The notes under the pieces are model-generated. The model was not told the DNA's origin. It saw nothing but the letters and a program-made list of their open reading frames with translations, and made no database searches. A DNA stretch of 64,000 bases from Allium sativum (Eukaryota > Streptophyta > Magnoliopsida > Asparagales > Amaryllidaceae). The stretch covers positions 400,374,192 through 400,438,191 of the forward strand of contig CM060921.1 in NCBI GenBank assembly GCA_030737875.1, written 5' to 3'. This document shows positions 1 to 10,720 of this stretch, piece after piece. The translations under genes and the position numbers were made by a program. Positions within the stretch are counted from its first letter, which is position 1; the number at the start of each line of letters is the position of its first letter.

Positions 1-673
1 GAAATAGATAGAATTATAATTCTAGTTCAAAACTAGTTCATTTCGATAAAAATCTATTTTTATCTTTTCAAATATGGAATTTTTCATCCCAATTCTTCAT
101 AAATCATTTCTTATGATTTTACACGAATTATTACTATTTTTAATAATTTTATCAAGGCCCGTAAAATCGATTTCCATCAACGGCCATCGAACTGCACTTA
201 CAACGACCTTTTCCAATTTTGATTTGGACATAACTCCAAATCCAACCATTAGATATCAAATCTCTAATATTCTTTAGAAAGCTCTTTTCGATACGAACCC
301 AACGTTTCCGGTTTTAGGAGAATCCGACGGTTGGATCTCCCGTAATATCCATTCGAAGTCAATGATCGAAATTCACGAACTGCCGCGGCACGGCGCGTTC
401 TATTCAGGCCATTTAATATATATATTATATATATATTTCATCGATTTCCTTTCAAAACGTATTTTATAAATCGTTTTAAATTTGTTTTCGAAACGATTTC
501 AACTTCATATTCAATTTCCAATCAAAATTGAATATTCCACATCATCGATATACAAATGATAATATTTTCAAAATGTTATATTTTGAAATCACTTTCTTTT
601 CTTTATTCATTATAAAAATGAATAAAATCAATATAAATATCATTCACGTCAAAATGGCGTCAATCTAGTCAAC

Positions 674-1012
674 ATGGCTTTTATTCAACACATGAATGTT
701 TATTCTATTCAACACATGAATATTTATTTTATTCAACACATGAATTTCTATTTCTATTCAACACATGAATTTATTTCTATTCAACACATGAATATATTTT
801 CTATTCAACACAAGAATTTTTATTTCTATTCAACACAAGAATTTATTTCTATTCAACACATGAATATATTTTCTATTCAACACATGAATTTATTTTCTAT
901 TCAACACATGAATTTTTATTTCTATTCAACACATGAATTTATTTCTATTCAACACATGAATTTATATTATTCAACACATGAATTTATTTTATTCAACACA
1001 TGAATTTTCATT
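674..1012. repeat. Minisatellite with core TTCAACACATGAAT (array A, left LTR copy)
   Basis: About 14 monomers of 20-25 bp, each with the core TTCAACACATGAAT (two carry ACAAGAAT) and a T-rich spacer. The spacers cycle in a fixed order, giving a higher-order unit of about four monomers (~93 bp). The matching array in the right LTR (about 7745-8255) has about 21 monomers. The array is open in a forward frame only because it is repetitive. Confidence 0.9.
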
Positions 1013-1375
1013 CTATTCTTTATTTTCCTAATTAGAATGAGGCCCAATCAATTACCATATAGTGTTAATTATATGGATTTCATACACACACGTACACTAC
1101 AACAATCAAACACAGGCAACCATCACCCAAAGTGCATTCTACACTATATAAGCATCAAATGTAAATATTTAACAGTCGTCAATCTATCAATCGATATACA
1201 GCTAATTATTGGGACTAGTGTATGGCCAATTTCATCCCAACACCCATGTGGGGTTTCACATCAACAAACACAGATTTTTATTTGTGCAGTTGGGCGATGT
1301 GTAAAATTTATCGTCCCAATCAATATCAGTCAAATCGGTGTACATAAACAAATCGTTCGATTTGTAAATGAATAT

Positions 1376-1665
1376 TTATTTTACTTCAACACATGAATAT
1401 ATATTTTATTTCAACACATGAATATATATATATTTTATTTCAACACATGAATATATATATTATATTTCAACATATGAATATATACATATATTTTATTTTA
1501 ACACATTAATATATATATTTTATTTCAACACATGAATATATATAATTTATATCAACACATGAATATATATATAAATATTATTTCAACACATGAATATATA
1601 TATATATTTTATTTCAACACATGAATATATATATATCTTATTTCAACACATGAATATATATATCA
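1376..1665. repeat. Minisatellite with the same core and (AT)n spacers (array B, left LTR copy)
   Basis: About ten units of 25-32 bp: the core TTCAACACATGAAT separated by ATATAT...TTTTATT spacers of variable length. It shares its core with array A but is separated from it by ~360 bp of unrelated sequence. The right-LTR counterpart is at about 8638-8935. Confidence 0.88.
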
Positions 1666-1910
1666 CACATCAAAATCAACAGTCAAATTTCACAACACAG
1701 CAATCAAACAAACAAGTCATCCATGGTCTGTGGACGACGGGTGTTGGGTGCTGCTAAGCACCGTCTGCATCCTAGTATATATTTCAACTAGAAATTAAAA
1801 TAAAAGTGAGGAGTTCTCACCGAGAAGCTAAACCCAACGCCGCGACTCTTCGTATGTAGAAAATCTTCGCCTTGCTTCTTCTGGTCACTTTCGTCTACCG
1901 TATCCACTAC

Positions 1911-2130
1911 ATATATAAAAATCGCATTTTTATATTGTTGTCATGTATATAAAAATCACATTTTTATTCTTCTCACTATATAAAAATTATATTTTTGATT
2001 CACTTCTTATATAAAAATCATATTTTTATTCTTTTTATAATATTAAAATCATATTTTTATACTTTCTATAATATAAAAATCATATTTTTAATCTTTCTAT
2101 AATATAAAAATCATATTTTTAATTCTGAAT
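1911..2130. repeat. Quasi-palindromic tandem repeat (ATAAAAAT-C-ATATTTTTAT type)
   Basis: Seven or so units of about 30 bp built on TATAAAAATCATATTTTTAT, which is itself close to an inverted repeat, separated by short pyrimidine-rich spacers. The counterpart in the right LTR is at about 9181-9400. Confidence 0.75.
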
Positions 2131-2190
2131 CCATATATACATAGATCGCTTTTCTAAAACAAGGTTATTTCAGTTAAAATTCTATTTCTT

Positions 2191-2356
2191 CGCTCCCTTC
2201 ACTAAAATGCCCCAAACAGAAAAACAACCCACCACCAACAAACCCTAGCCATCGCCTGTGGCCAGCCGCCACTACCCCACGTCAGTCGCCGCCATTCCCC
2301 CCTTCGGCCCGCTGTAAGTTTTTATTGCTTAACTTTATTTTTATTTATTTAATGTA
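2191..2356. other. Segment inverted relative to the other E1 LTR
   Basis: These ~166 bp match the reverse complement of 9472-9639, while the sequence on both sides matches directly (left junction CTATTTCT in both; right junction GAGGAGAGGAGGGAGAAGG in both). The segment contains the GC-rich CCATCGCCTGTGGCC and GTCGCCGCCATTCC words of the LTR leader. Confidence 0.9.
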
Positions 2357-3441
2357 GAGGAGAGGAGGGAGAAGGCGCAACGGAGGAGGGGCAGATTCCG
2401 ATCGTCAAGGGGGGGGGGGGTCGCGGCGGCGCGCAGTACCTGGAGGAGGGCAGCGTCGATCGTTTGTTTGGGTTTTTTTATTTATTTAAATGTCGGGCTT
2501 TGAATGAGTAGGGGATACAAAGGGGGGTTTGACCTCCTTTATAATATTTATTTTTAATTATTTGATTCCATAAATGCTCGTGTGTTGATACGAACCTCAA
2601 ATAGATCCTACCGACTATCGCCCCTAGCTAATTACCCACATCCCGAACGCAATCAGATATGTTTCGCAAGCCAATTCGCTTGTTACGATCAGTTTCCATT
2701 GAATTTAAAATATAAATCTTTATATATTCAATTTAAACGCACATTTCAATTTACTGGGGTAACATACGGACACTAAAAATTCCGAAAAAATAATTTCTAG
2801 CTTCCTATTGACAATACGGTCCTAACAAAACTAATTTCATCGAATTCTGAGACCGTTTGAAAAATGATCATTTTCCAGTCGATTAAAATCAACTAAAACT
2901 GTCAAAACATGTTTTCCTTCGCCATGCTCACATATTGATTCAGAAAATTACGAATTACGGGATCTAGCAAAAATTTGATGTCCCGGATCCAACAAAAGTG
3001 GTTTCGTCGAAAATGAAGGTCGTTTGCAAAATTTCCATTTCTAAGGGCCAGAATTCCATAGCGACTATTCTGAAATTTCAATTGGGCATAACTTTTTATT
3101 CCCACTATGAAATTTCAATTTTTCGGATTCGTTGGAAAGATATTCTCAATTAGATTCTAATATTTTTGGTTTCACTAAAATCCGGCTTATTCTGAATCCT
3201 GTACATTCATTTGAATTTTGAAATCGAATTTTCGAACTACCGCGCCATTTTCAGTTCCTTTTATAATTTAAAATAAATAATTGTATTCTAACGACGATCT
3301 ATATAAATATATACGTTCGAATTCTATTCAAAATAAATTTCTCGTCGTTTTTATTTAAAATACTTCATTTTAAATATTCAAAATTCACTAAAATAGCCAA
3401 AATAAAAATTTTAAATTGGCTCAGATTTCCGGGTTATTACA

Positions 3442-3450
3442 ATCTCCCCG
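3442..3450 (-). promoter_or_regulatory. E1 polypurine tract
   Basis: The minus strand reads CGGGGAGAT directly before TGTAATAACCC, the start of the 3' LTR. This is the expected plus-strand DNA priming site. Confidence 0.75.
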
Positions 3451-4098
3451 ATTTAAAACTTTTCGTCCCCGAAAAGGAACGAAGTCGAAAGTTGTTTAAC
3501 TAATCAACTGAACTTTCATTCTTTTCATTACGGCTTCAGTTCTTCAACTTTTTAGTTTCTAAGAACTTTTCAAATTTTTCAAAAATTTGGCTAACACCCT
3601 AAATTTTCAAAAAAATTCGCCATAACCTCCCCTGCACCGGGAGCTTCAGGATGTTTCGAATAGCCTCCCATGGCCCTCACCAATCCAAAAATAAAAAGAA
3701 ACAGCCAATCGGCTCATAAAATCATCCAAACCCAATAAATTTGTAAACATGTACTATTTGTCGTGCAAACAATTTTATTCCTCTTCTCTAGCCTCATTGT
3801 TATGACCTGTTCAATGTAAGTACATGTATATGCATTCAATTGCGACTAATTTTCAATACAATTCACTATTTGATACAATTTGGCTAAAGGTTCAAATTCT
3901 AATTAATCAACCAATAATCAAACAACACAATCATCAGTCAATTAGTTGATTATCATTTCAAATTCATATCTTTGACACATATACAGAAAATCATGTTTTT
4001 GATGCCAATTCACAACAATAAGCCCTACCTAGTTTTGGTTGTCACAAAATCAATAGGAAATATATAGAAATCCCACTTTCGTCACTCGAACATAAATT

Positions 4099-4123
4099 CT
4101 GATGATGATCGATCAATCATCAG
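4099..4123 (-). other. Conserved internal hairpin H2 (E1)
   Basis: 25 nt with 8-bp perfect arms CTGATGAT / ATCATCAG. It is followed on the plus strand by AATCATCTCC and preceded by GTCACTCGAA. Homologous hairpins with the same flanks occur in E2 (24615-24640) and E3 (43917-43941). Confidence 0.7.
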
Positions 4124-4331
4124 AATCATCTCCGGGCGACTACAGTGTGATTCTATATTTATCCAGTATATTAAAACTTCGAATACACGTGGATCAGACG
4201 TACACGCAAAATCTTTATATACTGGATTGTCCAAATTCAATATAAGATAAATAATCAAATACGAATAATTGAATTAAATTTTCAAAACAAAAATTGTTTT
4301 CACTTTTATTTTTCAAAACAACACTCTTCAC

Positions 4332-4410
4332 ACTCGTTCTAGGATACTACTGATCCTATCTCTAACGAGTCATTCTTATTGGATATTACTAATCCAATCT
4401 CTGATGAATT
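4332..4410 (-). other. Conserved leader hairpin H1, two tandem copies (E1)
   Basis: Copy a (4332-4370) has a 7-bp outer stem ACTCGTT / AACGAGT and a 6-bp inner stem TAGGAT / ATCCTA. Copy b (4372-4410) has the inner stem TTGGAT / ATCCAA and the weaker outer stem ATTC / GAAT. The loop-proximal C and G of copy a are T and A in copy b. In element orientation the hairpins lie just downstream of the primer site. E2 and E3 each have one copy. Confidence 0.75.
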
Positions 4411-4459
4411 CTTTCGTTTGGTTCTAACGTATCTTGTTCTCCGAGCTCTGTAAACCAAC

Positions 4460-4471
4460 GCTCTGATACCA
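4460..4471 (-). promoter_or_regulatory. E1 primer binding site (initiator tRNA-Met)
   Basis: The plus strand reads GCTCTGATACCA, so the element strand carries TGGTATCAGAGC, complementary to the 3' end of plant initiator tRNA-Met. Two bases (AA) separate it from the LTR at 4474. Confidence 0.92.
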
Positions 4472-7400
4472 AATGTAACGAAAAGGAATTTTCGCTCGAT
4501 CCGAATCGATCGCTAAACCGACTAAGGCCGTCCGAAAGCCCTGATTGTTTTGAGAACACGACAAATTGGAACGCAAACAGAAGAACATTTCATTGTTAAT
4601 TACAACAATTCCATCTGAATACAAGAATATACAGAGTATGAATAAATATTACACAGAAAATATCAGAGAATTAAATTACATTACATAGGAGCGGAAAATA
4701 ATACAATACACAACTGAAAGAGATATACGGATACAGAGCTTTCCGGATATCATTCCAGCTGTAAACCAGGTTCCTATGAATATAAATCTGCAAAACCAAA
4801 ACTACTAGCTGCCCGTGTCAAAATAAGGGCACCCAGTGTTTAGGTTAAAACAATAAACTCCAGATCAGTCATGTGACTGTTGTGAGAACTAAAGCAGTTA
4901 TTCATCTTTATTTTAAAGTTTGGTAAATCAAGGGACCACAACGTATAACATGGAACGGGTTTCCTCCCAAGAACGCCAGTGCATAAAACAACAACGCAAT
5001 GCTAAATAAAGAACAATGAAGCTATTATAAGACCCATGTCCCATCACGCAATGCAACACATGCCGGAGGATAGGGTTTTACATTATAATAGCCAAAGAAT
5101 GCTTGATACGCTAAATTTCGTCTTTTATTATTACTATAAGTGTATAGTGTCAAAACAATTTCAATCATAAGTACTAATCATAAACGGCATGGGTACCATA
5201 TATCATGTCGCCAATACTAGGCTCTACAATCAAAACCGCAAATGTCACGTATTGGAAGTTGGATTTCCATCGGTGAACCAAGGCAAAAGATAGTCCTCTA
5301 CCGATTCGAGACAATATAGCCCATGTCTCAGGACCCAGACACAGGTGAGCCCTTGGATCGTCAGGGCCGGTCCACCGATATGGATTAAACTTAAACCCTA
5401 GACACGGCGTTTCCCCGCCCTTTGGGTCGTAAATGAGCCCAATGACTCCATCGGCTCCACACAGTCACCGATATATCTGAGGCGCCTCGCAACAGCAACA
5501 ACCACATAAGTCAAACTCGTCAGGGCACGTAAAACCACTGACGCCACTTCTATCTCGAAGGAAACGCATGCCCTCCCTGAAGTCCTCTCCCGTTTCTGGT
5601 TCACAACTGGGGTGTGAGGCTCGCGAATCAATGCTACACAAAGCTATGCCACATAGGCGGTGCTTTGATCATTAACCACAAGACTTTTCTTTTCAACAAA
5701 AGCCTTGATCAATTGCCACTTAGGCATGCCACATAGGCAATTCACTCCATGCGATTGATATCCATCAATATATAACCCCTGAGCTCGTACGCCTCAGAGA
5801 AGGGCATTAAGCAAGAGAATAAATTCTCCACCGCCAAACAGATATATATTTAATAGAAATAAATCACAACGAATAAAATCCAATGTCAGACATACAGTCC
5901 ATTTACAAGTTCGTTCTGGGTCTGAACGAAACCGGAGGCACCTTGTACCTCGCATATCCATCGATCTCCAAGTACGTCTGGATGATCACCAACTGATTCC
6001 TTCCTCTTGGGTGTACAGCCCAATCAAGATCATCAGTAATCACCCAAACGATGTGAAGACCTCCGGTCTTCAACCACCTTCTTCATCCTCGACACCACGT
6101 CGAATCAGTTATTCAGAATGGGATAAACCCAGTCTTTCTGAATAACTCGCGTATATAATAAACAAGTGTTACACAAACACAACATACACCTCATTCCGAT
6201 TCAGAATATTCTTTTATTCAAATATTCTTATACTTTGCAAAGGTTCCCATTAATTTTATCAAAGATAAATTCTTTAAATTTATTCTTTAATCTCCTTTAG
6301 AATATCAATTCAAATTAGTCGGGATTAGTGAACCACCGAAGTAATCCTTTATTTTATTTCCCAATCCCAACCTATTCATCCCATGAAGTAAAACTGGCCA
6401 TACTTCATATCTAACACCACGGTGTTATCGGTAAATTCAATTACCATTTCACGGTCAAATCTAATTAAAGATTTAACTATCACCTGGAGCAAAACTGGTG
6501 ATGCTCCATTCCCGATCATTTCAATCTAATTAAAGATCCATTAAAACTCCACTTGGTTTTAATCTTCCCAAAAACCAATTTTAATGATTATTTAACTTAG
6601 GAAAACATATCCTGCCTTTAACTGGGGTTAAAGAACCAATGTCATTTAAAATACGGTTCATGATAAACCCAAGATCACATTCTATTCAATTAAATACCAT
6701 TTAATTGGTATACTTCATTGAATCTAAATAAAAATATTTAATCTTTTTCTCAACTGGGCTTAAGAACAATGTTAATGAAGACACCATTCACGACAAACCC
6801 AAATCCCATTTGATATTAAATACAAGGCTCTGAATAGAAAATATATCGGCTTATATTCAATATCAAATTCTACGACCAACAAATATCGTATTGGAAATAA
6901 CGATATAAATATATCTTTCAAATTCCCATAACAATATCTGTATCATCACGAAATCCAACATCGAAATATTCCAAAGACAATTTTGATTCAAATCCATTCC
7001 AATTCAATTATTGGAAATTCTGGTTACTTTTAAAACCATTTCAAATCCACTTTATTTATTTTAAAATTAGATAGAATTATAATTCTAGTTCAAAACTAGT
7101 TCATTTCGATAAAAATCTATTTTTATCTTTTCAAATATGGAATTTTTCATCCCAATTCTTCATAAATCATTTCTTATGATTTTACATGAATTATTACTAC
7201 TTTTTGTAATTTTATCAAGGCCCGCAAAATCGATTTCCATCAATGGCCATCGAACTGCACTTACAGCGACCTTTTCCAATTTTGATTTGGACATAATTCC
7301 AAATCCAGCCTTTAGATTTCAAATCTCTAATATTCGTTAGAAAGCTTCCGATACGAACCCAACCGGTTTTAGGAGAATCCGACGGTCGGATCTCCCGTAA

Positions 7401-7744
7401 TATCCATTCGAAGTCAATGGTCGAAATTTACGAACTAACGCGGCGCGGCGCGTTATATTCAGGCCATTTAATATATATAATATATATATATTATATATAT
7501 TTCGTCGATTTCCTTTCAAAACGTATTTTATAAATCGTTTTAAATTCGTTTTTGAAATGATTTCAACTTCATATTCAATTTCTAATCAAAATTGAATATT
7601 CTGCATCATCGATATACAAATGATAATATTTTCCAAACATTATATTTTGAAATCACATTCTTTTCTATATTCATTATAAAAATGAATAAAATCGATATAA
7701 ATATCGTTCGCGTCAAAATGGCGTCAAACTAGTCAACATGGCTT

Positions 7745-8255
7745 TTATTCAACACATGAATGTTTAATCTACGCAACACATGAATATTTGTTCTATTCAA
7801 CACATGAATTTTTATTTCTATTCAACACATGAATTTATTTCTATTCAACACATGAATATATTTTCTATTCAACACATGAATTTATTTTCTATTCAACACA
7901 TGAATTTTTATTTCTATTCAACACATGAATTTATTTCTATTCAACATATGAATATATTTTCTATTCAACAATTTCTATTCAACACATGAATATATTTTCT
8001 ATTCAACACATGAATTTATTTTCTATTCAACACATGAATTTTTATTTCTATTCAACACATGAATTTATTTCTATTAAACAAATGAATATATTTTCTATTC
8101 AACACATGAATTTATTTTCTATTCAACACATGAATTTTTATTTCTATTCAACACATGAATTTAATTCTATTCAACACATGAATATATTTTCTATTCAACA
8201 CATGAATTTATATTATTCAACACATGAATTTATTTTACTCAACACATGAATTTTC
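7745..8255. repeat. Minisatellite array A, right LTR copy
   Basis: About 21 TTCAACACATGAAT-core monomers against about 14 in the left LTR. The four-spacer cycle repeats about four times. One monomer (about 7965-7985) is interrupted, with the core reduced to TTCAACAATTTCT. Confidence 0.9.
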
Positions 8256-8637
8256 ATTTTATTCTTTATTTTCCAAATTAGAATGAGGCCCAATCAATTA
8301 CCCTATAGTGTTAATTATATGGATTTCATACACACACGTACACTACAACAATCAAGCACAGGCAACCATCACCCAAAGTGCATTCTACATTGCATAAGGG
8401 TCAACTATAAATATTTAACGCTTATAACAGCCTGTCAATCTATCGATCGACATACAGCTAATTATTGGGACTAGTGTATGGCCAATTTCATCCTAACACC
8501 CGTGTGGGGTTTTACATCAACAAACACAGATTTTTATTTATGTAGTTGGGCGATGTGTAAAATTTATCGTCCCAATCAATATCAGTCAAATCGGTGTACA
8601 TAAACAAATCGTTCGATTTGTAAATGAATATTTATTT

Positions 8638-8935
8638 TACTTCAACACATGAATATATATTTTATTTCAACACATGAATATATATATTTTATTTCAACAC
8701 ATGAATATACATATATTATTTCAACACACAAATATATATTTTTTATTTCAACACATGAATATATATATTTTGTTTCAACACATGAATATATATATATTTT
8801 ATTTCAACACATGAATATATATATATTATTTCAACACATGAATATATATATTTTATTTCAACACAATATTTTATTTCAACACATGAATATATATATATAT
8901 ATATATCTTATTTCAACACATGGATATATATATCA
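8638..8935. repeat. Minisatellite array B, right LTR copy
   Basis: Units of the core TTCAACACATGAAT plus an ATATAT/TTTTATT spacer, matching 1376-1665 but with different spacer lengths and one truncated unit (about 8865-8885). Confidence 0.85.
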
Positions 8936-9471
8936 CACATCACAATCAACAGTCAAATTTCACAACACAGCAATCAAACAAACAAGTCATCCATGGTCTG
9001 TGGACGACGGGTGTCAGGTGCTGCTAAGCACCGTCTGCATCCTAGTATATATTTCAACTAGAAATTAAAATAAAAGTGAGGAGTTCTCACCGAGAAGCTA
9101 AACCCAACGCCGTGACTCTTCGTATGTAGAAAATCTTCGCCTTGCTTCTTCTTGTCACTTTCGTCTACCATATCCACTACATATATAAAAATCGCATTTT
9201 TATATTGTTGTCATGTATATAAAAAATCACATTTTTATTCTTCTCACTATATAAAAATTATATTTTTGATTCACTTCTTATATAAAAATCATATTTTTAT
9301 TCTTTCTATAATATAAAAATCGTATTTCTAATCTTTCTATAATATAAAAATCATATTTTTTTTATATTTCTATAATATAAAAATCATATTTTTAATTATG
9401 AATTCATATATATATATATATATATCGCTTTTCTAAAACAAGGTTATTTCAGTTAAAATTCTATTTCTAAT

Positions 9472-9639
9472 TACATTAAATAAATAAAAATAAAGTTAAG
9501 CAATAAAAACTTACAGCGGGCCGGAGGGGGGGAATGGCGGCGACTAACGTGGGGTAGTGGCGGCTGGCCACAGGCGATGGCTAGGGTTTGTTAGTGGTGG
9601 GTTGTTTTGCTGTTTGGGGCTTTTTAGTGAAGGGAGCGT
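9472..9639. other. Partner of the inverted LTR segment
   Basis: Reverse complement of 2191-2356 with a few substitutions. Here the reading is TACATTAAATAAATAAAAAT ... AGTGAAGGGAGCG. It spans the GC-rich leader start (ATGGCGGCGAC) and the ATGGCTAGGGTTTG word. Confidence 0.9.
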
Positions 9640-10720
9640 GGAGGAGAGGAGGGAGAAGGCGCAACGGAGGAGGGGCGGATTCCGATCGTCAAGGGGGGGT
9701 CGCGGCGGCGCGCAGCACCTGGAGGAGGGCAGCGTCGATCGTTTGTTTGGTTTTTTTTTTATTTATTTGAATGTTGGGCTTTGAATGGTGGAGGAGACAA
9801 AGGGGGTTTGAACTCCTTTATAATATATATTTTTAATTATTTAATTCCATAAATGCTCATGTGTTGATACGAACCTCAAATAGAACCCACCGACTGTCGC
9901 CCCTAGCTAATTACCCCCATCCCGAACGTAATCGGATATGTTTCGCAAGCTAATTCGCTTGTTACGATCAGTTTCCATTGAATTTAAAATATAAATCTTT
10001 ATATATTCAATTTAAACGCACATTTCAATTTACTGGGGTCACATATGGACCCTAAAAATTCCGATATTTTTTTTTCTAGCTTCGTATTGACAATACGGTC
10101 CTAACAAAACTAATTTCATCGAATTCTCAGACCGTTTGAAAAATGGTCATTTTCCAGTCGATTAAAATCAACTAAAACTGTCAAAACACGTTTTCCTTCG
10201 CCATGCTCACATATTGATTCAGAAAATTACGAATTATGGGATCTAGCAATAATTTGACGTCCCGAATCCAACAAAAGTGGTTTCATCGAAAACGAAGGTC
10301 GTTTGCAACATTTCCATTTCTAAGGGTCAGAATTCCATAACGACTATTCTGAAATTTCAACTGGGCATAACTTTTTATTCCCACTATGAAATTTCAATTT
10401 TTCGGATTCGTTGGAAAGATATTCTCAATTAGATTCTAATATTTTTGGTTTCACTTAAATCCGACTTATTTTGAATCCTGTACATTCATTTGAATTTTGA
10501 AATCGAATTTTCGAACTTCCACGCCATTTTCAATTCCTTTTATAATTTGAAATAAATAATTATATTCTAACGACGATCTATATAAATATATACGTTTGAA
10601 TTCTATTCAAAATAAATTTCTCCTCATTTTTATTTAAAATACTTCATTTTAAATATTCAAAATTCACTAAAATAGCCAAAATAAAAATTTTAAATTGGCT
10701 CAGATTTCCGGGTTATTACA

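Larger units (their letters stand above)
1..3441 (-). repeat. E1 left LTR (3' LTR in element orientation), partial
   Basis: Aligns along its length with about 7062-10720 and ends in GGGTTATTACA at 3441. Base 1 corresponds to roughly 7062, so about 2.6 kb of this LTR lies outside the window. Short open frames here (for example 74-277 and 674-1003) recur in the right LTR and are not genes. On the minus strand a TATA-like ATTATAAA lies at 2538-2545. Confidence 0.9.
3442..4473 (-). other. E1 internal region, coding-free
   Basis: Only 1032 bp lie between the LTRs. On the minus strand, from PBS to PPT: primer site (4460-4471), tandem hairpins (4332-4410), a second hairpin (4099-4123), a block around 3600-3720 containing GGGGAGGTTATGGCGAATTT that is also found in E2 and E3, then TTTTCGGGGACGAAAAG and the polypurine tract. 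No reading frame matches a retroelement protein. The order of blocks is the same as in E2. Confidence 0.85.
1..10720 (-). mobile_element. E1: non-autonomous giant-LTR retrotransposon (LARD-like), left end cut by window
   Basis: The visible part of an LTR element lying on the minus strand: partial left LTR (1-3441), internal region (3442-4473) and complete right LTR (4474-10720). Orientation follows from the primer-site complement beside the right LTR and the purine-rich tract (on the minus strand) beside the left LTR. There is no gag, protease, reverse transcriptase, RNase H or integrase. On the minus strand the region before the left LTR reads as a block related to TTTCGAGGACGAAA, followed by GGGGAGAT and TGTAATAACCC, which is the typical 3' end of Tekay/Del chromoviruses; the affiliation is inferred from that. 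The two LTRs differ by several percent in stretches compared by eye, so E1 is older than E2 or E3. The 5 bases after the element are TCGTG; the matching left flank is outside the window. It sits inside LINE-A. Confidence 0.85.
4474..10720 (-). repeat. E1 right LTR (5' LTR in element orientation), 6247 bp
   Basis: Runs from TGTAACGAAAAGG to CCGGGTTATTACA. In element orientation U3 runs from 10720 to a TATA-like ATTATAAA at 9817-9824 (about 0.9 kb), so over 5 kb would be transcribed R-U5. It holds the conserved hairpin TTCGTTC / GAACGAA at 5910-5930 and a block around 4800-4890 (GGGCACCCA, AATAAACTCC, GTCATGTGACTG) that is also found in the E2 and E3 LTRs. The GC-rich leader is at about 9510-9760. 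No coding region is recognised. Confidence 0.9.

Noticed and set aside
674..1003. 109-codon forward open frame rich in FYSTHEF/IQHMN repeats (also 7780-8249 and 8649-9068)
   Set aside because: It is the translation of a minisatellite with unit lengths not kept to multiples of three; different frames are open in the two LTR copies.
5398..5631. 77-codon minus frame in the E1 LTR
   Set aside because: Only one copy visible, no domain, not kept in E2/E3 at the homologous position.
9557..9784. 75-codon frame starting ATGGCTAGGG-adjacent in the E1 right LTR
   Set aside because: Half of it lies in the segment that is inverted in the other LTR, and it is GC-rich leader sequence, not conserved as protein.
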